Shown: positions 1 to 7,766, counted from the stretch's first letter. The stretch is 19,391 nt of DNA from Chitinophagaceae bacterium (GCA_020853515.1 JADYYU010000009.1:1-19391), one strand, 5' to 3'. The notes: generated from the sequence alone by a model not told the origin. Made by a program: numbers and translations.

Positions 1-1
1 A

Positions 2-97
2 GCTGGCGTCGGTACATACTTCTATGTGTTCAGATACACCTGCACCAGAGACGGAAACTCTTATATTAAGAAGGGTGATGTGACGCTGATCAGATAA
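2..97 (+). CDS. 3' end of a gliding-motility-associated C-terminal domain protein (partial)
   Basis: An open frame enters from the left edge and ends in TAA at 95-97, leaving 31 residues. They contain GTYFYVFRYTC, then KKGDVTLIR as the very last residues. A G-x-Y-x-Y-x-x-x-Y strand followed by KG-x-V-x-LIR at the terminus is the ending of the Bacteroidota gliding-motility-associated C-terminal domain (CHU_C family), which serves as a type B sorting signal for type IX secretion. The protein is therefore probably a large secreted or surface protein whose body lies outside the window. The strong terminator at 151-181 ends its transcript. The family call rests on a short stretch, so the function of the missing part cannot be stated. 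Confidence 0.7.
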   Translation, partial: AGVGTYFYVFRYTCTRDGNSYIKKGDVTLIR

Positions 98-150
98 TAC
101 GGACAGCGATCACCAATCGATTGTTTGTTTAGATAATTATTTATAAAAAT

Positions 151-181
151 GGTTGCACGTAAAATGTGCAACCTTTTTTTT
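151..181 (+). terminator. Rho-independent terminator after the gliding-motility-type gene
   Basis: GGTTGCAC (151-158) and GTGCAACC (166-173) form a perfect 8-bp stem with a 7-nt loop, followed directly by eight T residues (174-181). It lies 53 bp past the stop codon at 97 and is the clearest intrinsic terminator in the window. It separates the upstream gene from nuoH. Confidence 0.9.
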
Positions 182-570
182 AACAGTTGACTGAAGTGAA
201 ATTGCAGCGCTGTCAATCAGTCTGCTGCATGATCTCGGTTTAAGCAAAGACGTCCCATTCTAGTACGAATATGCGAGCACAGGGAAATCTTTCTTGCCTG
301 GCAAAGCGATAATCGCAGAAACGTGCGACCCAAATACGTTGAAGAATGAAGAAGGCCCTGCCCCCAATAAAAAGTACGAAATCTGCTGAACCTGTTTTTT
401 AAATGAATCTGCACTGCCTGGCAAAGCGATAAGCGCTGAAGAGTGCGACGCAAATACGCTGAAGAATGAAGAAGGCCCTGCCCCCAAAAGAAAAAAGCAT
501 GAAATCTGTCAATTCTGTTTTATAATTGAACGGGATACTCTATTTTTGTTCACTTATATTTTCCAGCCAT
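182..570. other. Gene-free region between terminator and nuoH
   Basis: About 390 bp without a convincing gene. It holds the tandem duplication (286-530) and a possible nuoH promoter element: TATAATTG at 521-528, one base from the Bacteroidota -7 consensus TAnnTTTG, without a good -33 TTG at the expected distance. The short minus-strand open frames here lie mostly in the repeat and have no recognisable domain. Confidence 0.6.
286..530. repeat. Two-copy tandem duplication, unit about 120 bp
   Basis: Copy 1 (286-405) and copy 2 (406 to about 530) align at an offset of 120 bp. The best core is 295-367 against 415-487, with about six mismatches in 73 positions. It starts at TGCCTGGCAAAGCGAT and ends at GAAGGCCCTGCCCCCAA. 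The remainder of each unit aligns with a 3-nt indel and ends in a T-rich CTGTTTT stretch. Copy 1 has a small inverted repeat GCGAT-A-ATCGC (306-316) that is only partly kept in copy 2. Minus-strand reading frames stay open through both copies, but nearly every substitution between copies would change the amino acid, which argues against a conserved peptide. Origin and role are unknown; it could be a dispersed intergenic element. Confidence 0.85.
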
Positions 571-1659
571 ATGTTTTTACTCGCAATTACACTTTCGTTA
601 GTAATAGAAAAAGTTATACTCATTTCTGTTATACTGATGGGATCGCTGGGTGTAGCAATGTACAGCACCTGGGCTGAACGTAAAGTGGCGGCCGTGATGC
701 AGGACAGGAGGGGCCCAAACAGGGCCGGACCTTTCGGGCTTTTTCAGCCATTGGCAGATGGGCTTAAGTTATTTATGAAAGAAGAGATCATCCCGATTTT
801 TTCATCGAGGTTTTTGTTTGTGCTGGGGCCGTCCTTAGCGATGCTCATGGCATGTATGACCAGTGCGGTAATCCCCTGGGGGCCAGATATTCTAAAGGCT
901 GACGGCAGTGTGATCACTCTGCAGGTTGCAGATATTAACATTGGGATCCTTTATATTTTTGGTGTTGTTAGCTTGGGCGTATATGGTATCATGCTGGGGG
1001 CCTGGGCGTCAAATAATAAATTTTCATTATTGAGTGGTCTGAGAGCGGCCTCGCAGGCCATTTCTTATGAACTTGCCATGGGTATTAGTCTGATCGCATT
1101 GGTAATGATGACAGGCAGCTTAAGCATGAGGGATATTGTAGAACAGCAACATGGTTTTTGGCATGGCGGCTGGCCCTGGGAGGGGGGCTGGTTTACATGG
1201 AACTTTTTTAAGCAACCGCTTGCATTTTTGATTTTTATTGTTTGCTCGTTTGCTGAATTAAACCGGGCTCCTTTTGACCTCGCTGAATGTGAAAGTGAGT
1301 TGATTGGCGGCTACCATACGGAGTTTAGCTCCATGAAACTCGGTTTTTATTTGTTTGCTGAATATATTAATATGTTTATCACATCGGTGATCCTGAGCAC
1401 AATGTTTTTTGGCGGTTATAATTACCCTGGTATGGAATGGGTGGCGGGCCATGTGCCGCCTGTAGCCTATGCGGCCATCGGAGTGTTGGTATTGATGGGG
1501 AAAGCGATCGGCTTTATTTTATTTTTTATGTTTATCCGTTGGACGATTCCACGTTTCCGGTATGATCAACTGATGAACCTGGGTTGGAAAAGTTTAATTC
1601 CGCTGGCATTGATCAATATGCTGATAACCGCTGCAGTTATTTTATATTTGCAAAATTAA
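571..1659 (+). CDS. nuoH: NADH-quinone oxidoreductase subunit H (complex I, membrane arm)
   Basis: NuoH sits where the peripheral and membrane arms of complex I meet and forms part of the quinone-binding site. With the ATG at 571 the product is 362 residues. Family hallmarks are visible in order: ERKVAAVMQDRRGPNRAGP near the N-terminus, FQPLADGLKLFMKEEIIP, and the acidic loop AELNRAPFDLAECESEL followed by GGYHTEFSSMK and FAEYINM. Several hydrophobic helices fit a polytopic membrane protein. An in-frame TTG at 526 would add 15 residues but lies in the end of the tandem repeat and over a promoter-like TATAATTG, so ATG 571 is preferred. nuoI follows after 8 bp, so nuoHIJ is one operon. No truncation is seen. 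nuoG is not upstream. Confidence 0.96.
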   Translation: MFLLAITLSLVIEKVILISVILMGSLGVAMYSTWAERKVAAVMQDRRGPNRAGPFGLFQPLADGLKLFMKEEIIPIFSSRFLFVLGPSLAMLMACMTSAVIPWGPDILKADGSVITLQVADINIGILYIFGVVSLGVYGIMLGAWASNNKFSLLSGLRAASQAISYELAMGISLIALVMMTGSLSMRDIVEQQHGFWHGGWPWEGGWFTWNFFKQPLAFLIFIVCSFAELNRAPFDLAECESELIGGYHTEFSSMKLGFYLFAEYINMFITSVILSTMFFGGYNYPGMEWVAGHVPPVAYAAIGVLVLMGKAIGFILFFMFIRWTIPRFRYDQLMNLGWKSLIPLALINMLITAAVILYLQN

Positions 1660-1667
1660 TACGACTT

Positions 1668-2177
1668 ATGGCTTATAATATTTCTAAAAAGTCTGTGGCA
1701 GTTGACCGGCATCCTATGACCTGGGTGGAGCGGCTCTACCTTATTTCGATCTTCAAGGGATTGAAAATTACACTGGGACATATTTTTCAGAAAAAGGCTA
1801 CCATTAATTTCCCTGAAGTTAAGCGTGAATTCAGTTCTACTTTCAGGGGGCTGCATATTTTAAACCGTGATGAAGAAGGCCGTGAAAAATGCACTGCTTG
1901 CGGTTTATGTGCGTTGAGTTGTCCTGCGGAAGCCATTACGATGGAGTCAGCGGAGCGCTTGCCGGGTGAAGAGCACTTGTACAAAGAAGAAAAGTACGCT
2001 GCTCAATACGAAATCAATATGCTACGCTGTATATTTTGCGGATTGTGTGAGGAGGCTTGTCCAAAAGATGCGATCTATCTGACACAGACTTTTGCGCCGG
2101 CCAACTATAACCGTAAGAGCTTCATTTATAAAAAGGAGGACCTGCTGTTGCCTTTGAAAGCAGTAAAAAATAACTAA
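1668..2177 (+). CDS. nuoI: NADH-quinone oxidoreductase subunit I (two 4Fe-4S clusters)
   Basis: NuoI carries clusters N6a and N6b, which pass electrons to N2 in the hydrophilic arm of complex I. The 169-residue product has two complete ferredoxin motifs, C75-x2-C78-x2-C81-x3-C85-P and C121-x2-C124-x2-C127-x3-C131-P, about 46 residues apart, as expected for an 8Fe-8S ferredoxin-like subunit. The N-terminal segment, rich in hydrophobic and basic residues, precedes the ferredoxin fold as in other NuoI. The open frame extends upstream into nuoH, but ATG 1668 (MAYNISKK) gives the normal length and an 8-bp gap after the nuoH stop. nuoJ starts 9 bp after its stop. All eight cysteines are intact. Confidence 0.96.
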   Translation: MAYNISKKSVAVDRHPMTWVERLYLISIFKGLKITLGHIFQKKATINFPEVKREFSSTFRGLHILNRDEEGREKCTACGLCALSCPAEAITMESAERLPGEEHLYKEEKYAAQYEINMLRCIFCGLCEEACPKDAIYLTQTFAPANYNRKSFIYKKEDLLLPLKAVKNN

Positions 2178-2186
2178 ACTGAGCTA

Positions 2187-2720
2187 ATGGATATTCAACA
2201 TATTATATTCTGGACATTGTGTGTGCTAACGCTGGGATGCGCTGTGGGAGTGATCATGAGCAGAAATCCTATCAATAGTGTCTTGTTTCTGATTCTAACT
2301 TTTTTTACTATTTCGGCACATTATGTGATGATGAATGCACAGTTTTTAGCCATTGTGAATATCATCGTCTATGCAGGTGCTATCATGGTGTTGTTTTTAT
2401 TTGTGATCATGCTGATGAATCTGAACGGTGATACCGAGCCGCAAAAGAATACTCTGGTACAATTTGCTGCAGTCATATCGGGCGGTGCATTGTTATTGAT
2501 ATTGATAGCCGCTTTTAAGTCGGCCGTGAGCGGTATAGACGGCAAGCAGATCGAGTATTCACAATCGACGGATATTGGCCTGATCAAGAATCTGGGCCAT
2601 GTGCTGTTTACTGATTATGTGTTTCCTTTTGAGGTGGCGAGTGTGCTGTTTTTGAGTGCCATGGTAGGAGCAGTGGTGCTGGGTAAGAAAGACAGTGAGA
2701 TGGTGGTGATTGAGGAGTAA
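2187..2720 (+). CDS. nuoJ: NADH-quinone oxidoreductase subunit J (complex I membrane subunit)
   Basis: NuoJ is a small membrane subunit of the proton-pumping arm. The 177-residue product has five hydrophobic segments, with NPINSVLFLILTFFTISAHY near residues 28-47 and the conserved block IVNIIVYAGAIMVLFLFVIM near 56-75, which contains the pi-bulge helix region typical of NuoJ/ND6. The C-terminal helix FPFEVASVLFLSAMVGAVVLGKK is also typical. It is the last gene of the nuoHIJ unit: no nuoK reading frame is found downstream and 292 bp of non-coding DNA follow. This is unusual, because nuoJ and nuoK are nearly always adjacent. Confidence 0.95.
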   Translation: MDIQHIIFWTLCVLTLGCAVGVIMSRNPINSVLFLILTFFTISAHYVMMNAQFLAIVNIIVYAGAIMVLFLFVIMLMNLNGDTEPQKNTLVQFAAVISGGALLLILIAAFKSAVSGIDGKQIEYSQSTDIGLIKNLGHVLFTDYVFPFEVASVLFLSAMVGAVVLGKKDSEMVVIEE

Positions 2721-3012
2721 ATTCGACTAAAATTCTGTTTAGAATGCGATATTTTCGCCTGTAATGAAGCAAGACCAGCTTGCTCAGCTATATCTTTAAT
2801 GTTATAGGTTTGATATTCTTATTATACGAATCTGGTTATGTTATCGTTTGTTGTGTGCATCAGTTTTGACTGCCGCATACCTTTTGCCGCAAGCTTTATC
2901 AGATGGATCAGTATGATAAAGTGCCGCGTGCTTTGAATCAAATTGAGCGTCACGGTTAAAATGATATGGCATAGTGCCCTGAATGTGGTATATTTGAAAT
3001 AAATATGTTAAA
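2721..3012. other. Intergenic region between nuoJ and the secreted esterase
   Basis: I find no credible gene in these 292 bp and no nuoK-like hydrophobic frame. A 6-bp inverted repeat AGCAAG/CTTGCT (2768-2784) lacks a T-tract. The right end carries the promoter-like TATATTTG upstream of the 3013 gene. Confidence 0.55.
2967..2996 (+). promoter_or_regulatory. Candidate Bacteroidota-type promoter of the esterase gene
   Basis: TATATTTG at 2989-2996 matches the Bacteroidota -7 consensus TAnnTTTG exactly. A weak -33 (TGG in place of TTG, 2967-2969) lies 19 bp upstream. The ATG at 3013 is 17 bp past the element, so transcription would start about 10 bp before the start codon. Confidence 0.42.
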
Positions 3013-5466
3013 ATGAAATTTGTCATGGCCCTTTTTTTGGTTGCAATGATATTTTCTGCAAAGGGACAGTTTTTTACAAGTCAATTTCCTTTGGATAATA
3101 TGATGGTACCCAGAAATCAGAATACGAATCAGGGCGTTGTTACTTTTTATTTTACATCGGCTGACACTGTGCAACCTGCGAATGTGCAAATTAAGAAGTT
3201 TAAAGATCAGGTTTTTGTTGGAACAATCTATCCTGTTTATGTTCTCGCGAATGTGCAATATGAATATAATATTAGTGACACCATAAGTGCTTCGTTAAAT
3301 TCATACCGATATGAACTCTGGTATAATAATGTACTGATCACAAAGGCCGACAATATTTGCTCAGGCGATTTTTATATACTTGATGGGCAATCCAATGCAG
3401 AATCAATGCCCACACTTGATTCATGTTACGCCGATTATCAGCCATTTATCCGAACTTATGGAAATGGCAACGAATTGGGTTCAAAAAAGGAGTGGTTTGT
3501 GGCCAAAGGTGACTGTAATAGAATGATAGATGGTTGCGTAGGGCAACTTGGTGTTGCTATAGCAAATGAAATTATTTTGAAACACCTGATTCCGGTTTGC
3601 ATATTAAACGGCGCCGTGGGTGGTAAGCCTTTAAACTATTTTCTGCCTGATTCTGCCAATCACACGAACCTGCTTACAAGTTATGGCCGGTTGTGCACAA
3701 GAGTGCATGAAGCCCATGCGCAGAGCGCAGTACGGGCCATTATCTGGTATCAGGGTGAGAATGACGCAAGCATCTGCAATACCCAGAATGATTATTTAAA
3801 TTCTTTTCATAAACTGTTTCTAGGTTGGAAAAGCGATTATCCGAATTTTGAAAATCTTTATCTTGTGCAGATCCGGGCAGGCTGCCAGACAGACCGTTAT
3901 TGTAGCAATGTGATACAGGAAGCGCAGAGGCAAATTGCAAATTATGACAGCACAGTGGAAGTGATCTCCACAACAAACATTTCACATTCGCTTGATAACT
4001 GCCATTACAATTATTTAAATGGATATAAGTTGCTTGGCAAGAAAATCAGCAAACTGATCAGCGTCAATCAACACAACCAGATCGATACTACAGGTTTTCA
4101 TAGTCCCGAAGTTAAATGCTGTTATACAAGCTTTGATAATCGCCTTGATCTGATTTTGAAATACCCCGTAATGCTCCATTTTGATACACTTGCAGCTTCT
4201 GATTTTTATATTACGCAAACACATGCAGAGCCTGTTCACCTATCAGTTACTTCAGATACGATTCACCTTATTTTTAACGACCCCATTTTACCAGGGCAAA
4301 CAATTTCCTATTCCGGACATGCCGGTAGCGTGCATCCGGTGATAGAAAATCAGGATGGTAACGGGCTGTTGTGCTTTTATAATAAGCCGATACTACCTTA
4401 TTGTAACGTTCCTTATACCAACTATACCCTGGCGGCTTGTGATTCACTTGCAATAAATGGACAAACCTATACCAGCAGCGGAATCTATTCACAATTGTAT
4501 GCCGGAGTGTATGGTTGTGACAGCGTTGTCCACCTGACCATCACTATATACAATACCACTGCAAACATTCAGTATCACACTGCCTGTGACTCATTTAGCA
4601 TGAATGGGCAAACCTATTATACTTCCGGTAACTACCTGCAGCATTATATCAATACCTCCGGTTGCGACAGTAACATTATTCTGAACTTGGAGGTAAATCA
4701 TTCTTCTGCTACCTTCCTGAATCAGACGGTGTGCGATTCTTTGAACTTAAATGGTCAAACCTACGATAGCAAGGGCATCTATGTACAGCACCTTACAAGT
4801 ATGACGGGTTGTGATAGCGTCTTAACTATATATCTGTCTGTCAATCACGGCACAGGCTATACTTACTGGGACACTGCCTGTAACTTTTACCTGTTAAATG
4901 CCCACAAATATACCGGCAGTGGCATCTATACACAGTTTTTAAGCAATGTAGCCGGCTGCGATAGTATTCTTACAGTGAATCTTTTCATTCATCATTCAGT
5001 CAATATGCAGGTCAGTCAGGACGGAGCAAACTTGTATGCACCGGCCAATATGGCTGCATATCAATGGCTGCGCTGTAACCCTTATGAACTGATAGGTGGC
5101 GAAAATAAACAGGCTTTTAGGGCTGTCCGAAATGGAGATTATGCTGTTATTATTGTAAACGAATCAGGATGTAATGATACCTTAGAGCACGTTACGGTAT
5201 CGAACCTGCCGGCTGACGAAAGGGCGGAGTCAGCTATTATTTCGATCTATCCCAATCCTAACAACGGTAAATTTACAATAGACATTGGCACGTTAAATAA
5301 GGCTGACTTTATAATGTGTAACATTTTTGGGCAAATACTATTTCAACAAACGCTGGAAAAGAAATGCACCTTGTGGAAGTTACCGGTTACTGCAGGTCAT
5401 TGCTTTTACAAAGTTTATTCATATGGAATCTTTGTAAGTGGGGGGCAAATTGTTATTGAAGATTAG
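3013..5466 (+). CDS. Secreted SGNH/sialate O-acetylesterase-like protein with T9SS type A tail
   Basis: Predicted secreted carbohydrate esterase of 817 residues. Residues 1-19 form a signal peptide (cleavage likely after AKG, before Gln19). The catalytic region spans about 115-350: GQSNA at 125-129 with Ser127 as likely nucleophile, WYQGEND at 245-251, and DNCH at 328-331 supplying the Asp and His. These are the blocks of the SASA/CE6 SGNH-hydrolase family, which removes acetyl groups from sugars. Four repeats of exactly 49 residues follow (about 468-662), then an Ig-like segment, and from about 741 a type A type IX sorting domain beginning IYPNPNNGKF. This suggests export by T9SS and surface attachment or release. 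It is monocistronic, with its own candidate promoter. The substrate (acetylated sialic acid, xylan or other glycan) cannot be told from sequence. Confidence 0.85.
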   Translation: MKFVMALFLVAMIFSAKGQFFTSQFPLDNMMVPRNQNTNQGVVTFYFTSADTVQPANVQIKKFKDQVFVGTIYPVYVLANVQYEYNISDTISASLNSYRYELWYNNVLITKADNICSGDFYILDGQSNAESMPTLDSCYADYQPFIRTYGNGNELGSKKEWFVAKGDCNRMIDGCVGQLGVAIANEIILKHLIPVCILNGAVGGKPLNYFLPDSANHTNLLTSYGRLCTRVHEAHAQSAVRAIIWYQGENDASICNTQNDYLNSFHKLFLGWKSDYPNFENLYLVQIRAGCQTDRYCSNVIQEAQRQIANYDSTVEVISTTNISHSLDNCHYNYLNGYKLLGKKISKLISVNQHNQIDTTGFHSPEVKCCYTSFDNRLDLILKYPVMLHFDTLAASDFYITQTHAEPVHLSVTSDTIHLIFNDPILPGQTISYSGHAGSVHPVIENQDGNGLLCFYNKPILPYCNVPYTNYTLAACDSLAINGQTYTSSGIYSQLYAGVYGCDSVVHLTITIYNTTANIQYHTACDSFSMNGQTYYTSGNYLQHYINTSGCDSNIILNLEVNHSSATFLNQTVCDSLNLNGQTYDSKGIYVQHLTSMTGCDSVLTIYLSVNHGTGYTYWDTACNFYLLNAHKYTGSGIYTQFLSNVAGCDSILTVNLFIHHSVNMQVSQDGANLYAPANMAAYQWLRCNPYELIGGENKQAFRAVRNGDYAVIIVNESGCNDTLEHVTVSNLPADERAESAIISIYPNPNNGKFTIDIGTLNKADFIMCNIFGQILFQQTLEKKCTLWKLPVTAGHCFYKVYSYGIFVSGGQIVIED
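4414..4998 (+). repeat. Four in-frame 147-bp repeats encoding 49-residue Cys modules
   Basis: Within the esterase gene, the first Cys of each module falls at residues 476, 525, 574 and 623, and the Cys of GCDS at 502, 551, 600 and 649. Both series step by exactly 49 residues. The module reads roughly C-D-S-x3-NGQTY-x3-G-x-Y-x-Q, then GCDS-x3-L-x-L. The fourth copy has lost DS and NGQ but keeps both cysteines and the spacing. The DNA copies have diverged strongly, so the array is old. Each module probably forms one small beta-rich unit, possibly with a disulfide. Confidence 0.85.
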
Positions 5467-5759
5467 AGCCACTGCAGCAATTTTATCTGATTAAAAATAA
5501 AATTTTTTCAGTCGACGGGCATTAGTTGGCCAGGTTGTTTTTATCTAAAGATATCTGATGTTTTGATCGGTCATCCTGTAGTGAAAAGCCACACCACACA
5601 TTCATTTTTAGAATAATGGACTTGAGCGAGATGCAGCACGGGTAAGTCAAAAAGCGTTTGCTTGCTATAAGTACGACAGATCAATTGAATTCCAAACGAT
5701 CGAAAAGCTACCCTGGACCGCCTTGCGTGCCAGCCCATGATAGCGTGAGGCAAATTTTA
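5467..5759. other. Intergenic region after the esterase; no recognised gene
   Basis: No protein family is recognised. A 60-codon minus-strand frame (5571-5753) and short plus-strand frames broken by stops around 5620-5745 show no known motif. The stretch 5600-5750 is less AT-rich than the DNA on either side, so a decayed gene is possible but not demonstrated. Confidence 0.4.
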
Positions 5760-6158
5760 TCAAAACTTTTTTAGTAGCGAAACAATGATTAATGGCCAAA
5801 CAAAAAAACTCATTACCAAAAGCAATGAAAATAATATATCTAGACTATTTGTATTATTCTTGCCAATATTTCTAGACCCTTTAATTCTCAGTCTAAATTC
5901 TCTTTTGTTATATTTCCAGGAAGCTAAATTTAAAATATTATATAAGCATGTTATAAATATGGGTAGGGATAATAAACCAAAATTCAGGTATTGGTATTTT
6001 GATTTATCGAAGAATGAGAAATATACGATTAACGAAAAAAGGGACACTACTACAAAATATAGTTGCATTTTAATTTGCATCCCATTGTCTATCAAATTTA
6101 CAATTAAAAAGCTATAACTTATTCCAAAAAACAAAATACCAGTGTCTATATAATTCAT
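5760..6158 (-). CDS. Hypothetical small membrane protein, four predicted helices
   Basis: A 132-residue frame from ATG at 6158 with four hydrophobic segments at about 6-24, 31-50, 57-80 and 106-128, separated by short polar loops. The longest loop (81-105) is rich in Lys, Arg and Asn (KYNKREFRLRIKGSRNIGKNN). It ends LLKKF. I recognise no family. An overlapping plus-strand frame (5785-6117) has a less coherent composition, so the minus strand is preferred. The gene is clearly more AT-rich than its neighbours and stands alone between the esterase and glyA, which could mean recent acquisition or simply a membrane protein with A/T-rich codons. Function unknown. Confidence 0.55.
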   Translation of the reverse strand: MNYIDTGILFFGISYSFLIVNLIDNGMQIKMQLYFVVVSLFSLIVYFSFFDKSKYQYLNFGLLSLPIFITCLYNILNLASWKYNKREFRLRIKGSRNIGKNNTNSLDILFSLLLVMSFFVWPLIIVSLLKKF

Positions 6159-6333
6159 GTTATGGTAGTATTCAGGTTTTGTTAGCGTCAGGTAAACTTA
6201 CAGCTAACTTGCAAATATCACTTCACCAGATTGAACATTTTATGTTCGAAATCCGTTGTTACAACTGTTTATCATGACAGGTTATAGTTGGAAACCGGTT
6301 CATATTTAACAATGGCATTTTTCAGTGTAAAAC

Positions 6334-6349
6334 GTAACTGCTCAGTTAC
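6334..6349 (-). terminator. Possible terminator or operator downstream of glyA
   Basis: GTAACTG (6334-6340) and CAGTTAC (6343-6349) are perfect inverted repeats, about 40 bp past the glyA stop. On the glyA strand the stem can be read as GTAACT-GAGC-AGTTAC followed by GTTTTAC, a weak terminator with a short T run. A protein-binding palindrome is the alternative. Confidence 0.35.
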
Positions 6350-6388
6350 CTTATGTATCCTTGCAATCGATATGAATGCCGGAGACTG

Positions 6389-7672
6389 CTACACCTGCCA
6401 GTTTTTATAAAGTTCAAATCCTCTCATAAATTCATTGATCTCTGATTTTACTGACAAAGCTTTTTGCTCATTGTCGACATCGGTGATAATCGTATCAATC
6501 CAGTCAACAATTTGTTCCATGTGGTTTTCCTTCAGGCCCCGTGTTGTAAGTGCAGGTACGCCGACGCGAATACCGGACGTGACAAAAGGAGATTTGTCAT
6601 CGTAAGGTACCATGTTTTTATTGAGTGTAATATCAGCTTTCACCAATGCGTTCTCGGCTTTTTTGCCGGTTACGTTTTTGTTGCGCAGGTCAATTAATAA
6701 CAGATGATTGTCGGTGCCGCCTGAAACGATATCGTAATTTTTAGCCTGAAAGGCCCTTTCCATCGCTTTGGCGTTGGCCAGTATCTGGGTGGTATAGATC
6801 ATAAATTCATCTTGCATGATTTCATGAAAAGCAACAGCCTTGGCAGCGATCACATGTTCGAGCGGGCCGCCTTGAGTACCTGGAAATACCGCCAGGTTAA
6901 TCAGATCACTCATCATTTTCAAATTTCCTTTTGGATCTAATATACCCAAGGTATTTTCAAAATCATGCTTCATTAAAATAATGCCACCACGTGGTCCACG
7001 CAGGGTTTTGTGCGTAGTGGAAGTTACAAAATGACAGTATTCAAAAGGGGAGCGCAGATGCCCTTTGGCAATCAAACCTGCAGGGTGCGACATATCACAT
7101 AATACGAATGCGCCTACTGCGTCTGCAATGGCACGGATACGTGGATAATCCCAGTCGCGGCTATAGGCCGAAGCGCCGCAAATAATGAGTTTTGGTTTAT
7201 GTTCGTGCGCCTGGGCTTCCATCATATCATAATCTACCAGACCATCTTCTTTTTTTACGGAATAAAAATGCGATTCATACAGTTTACCCGAAAAATTAAC
7301 CGGTGATCCGTGTGTCAGATGACCACCCATACTCAGATCGAGACCAAGTATCTTGTCGCCCGGCTTCAAAATAGCCAGCATGAGTGCAGCGTTGGCCTGA
7401 GCACCGGAATGAGGTTGCACGTTGGCGAATGCGACATTAAAAATATGTTTTGCGCGGTCGATCGCCAGTTGTTCGCTTTTATCAACCACCTCGCAACCGC
7501 CATAATAACGCTTGCCGGGATATCCTTCAGCATATTTATTGGTCATGATATTACCCATAGCGCGCATCACCTGCTCGCTGGTAAAATTTTCAGATGCAAT
7601 CAGTTCAAGTCCCATGTGCTGGCGATTATACTCTTCCTGTATCAGGTCAAATATTTCCTGGTCGAATGTCAT
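6389..7672 (-). CDS. glyA: Serine hydroxymethyltransferase
   Basis: GlyA interconverts serine plus tetrahydrofolate and glycine plus 5,10-methylene-tetrahydrofolate, the main source of one-carbon units; it is a cytosolic PLP enzyme. The 427-residue length is normal. Motifs in order: LELIASENFTS at about 22-32, NKYAEGYPGKRYYGG at 45-59, QPHSGAQAN at 86-94, LCDMSHPAGLIA at 191-202, and STTHKTLRGPRGG at 218-230 with Lys222 as the PLP Schiff-base residue. The start MTFDQEIF fits Bacteroidota GlyA. It is single and divergent from the nucleotidyltransferase. A one-mismatch -7 element (minus-strand TATCTTTA, 7699-7706) lies upstream. No defects are seen. Confidence 0.97.
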   Translation of the reverse strand: MTFDQEIFDLIQEEYNRQHMGLELIASENFTSEQVMRAMGNIMTNKYAEGYPGKRYYGGCEVVDKSEQLAIDRAKHIFNVAFANVQPHSGAQANAALMLAILKPGDKILGLDLSMGGHLTHGSPVNFSGKLYESHFYSVKKEDGLVDYDMMEAQAHEHKPKLIICGASAYSRDWDYPRIRAIADAVGAFVLCDMSHPAGLIAKGHLRSPFEYCHFVTSTTHKTLRGPRGGIILMKHDFENTLGILDPKGNLKMMSDLINLAVFPGTQGGPLEHVIAAKAVAFHEIMQDEFMIYTTQILANAKAMERAFQAKNYDIVSGGTDNHLLLIDLRNKNVTGKKAENALVKADITLNKNMVPYDDKSPFVTSGIRVGVPALTTRGLKENHMEQIVDWIDTIITDVDNEQKALSVKSEINEFMRGFELYKNWQV

Positions 7673-7766
7673 ATTATTTGTTTTGTATATTTAGCCGTTA
7701 AAGATAAATGATATAAATTTGAATTTTGAACAAATTAGCTAAACTGAATTTTTTGTCGCGGCATTT

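Noticed and set aside
260..487. Minus-strand 75-codon frame containing the peptide GAGPSSFF...IALPG twice
   Set aside because: The frame is created by the tandem duplication (120 bp is a multiple of three). Almost every substitution between copies changes an amino acid, and there is no domain or initiation signal, so I treat it as non-coding.
526..570. TTG start that would lengthen NuoH by 15 residues
   Set aside because: It lies at the end of the repeat and inside a promoter-like TATAATTG; the ATG at 571 gives a normal NuoH N-terminus.
2768..2784. Inverted repeat AGCAAG/CTTGCT after nuoJ as a terminator
   Set aside because: Only a 6-bp stem and no T-tract follows; too weak to call.
5490..5512. 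A/T-rich stretch AAAAATAAAATTTTTT after the esterase as a terminator
   Set aside because: It could only form a weak A-T stem with no GC pairs, so it is not supported as an intrinsic terminator.
5571..5753. 60-codon minus-strand frame
   Set aside because: No recognisable motif, odd composition and no neighbouring partner; most likely a chance frame.
5785..6117. 110-codon plus-strand frame opposite the membrane protein
   Set aside because: Composition is less coherent than on the minus strand, which gives four clean hydrophobic helices and a longer frame.
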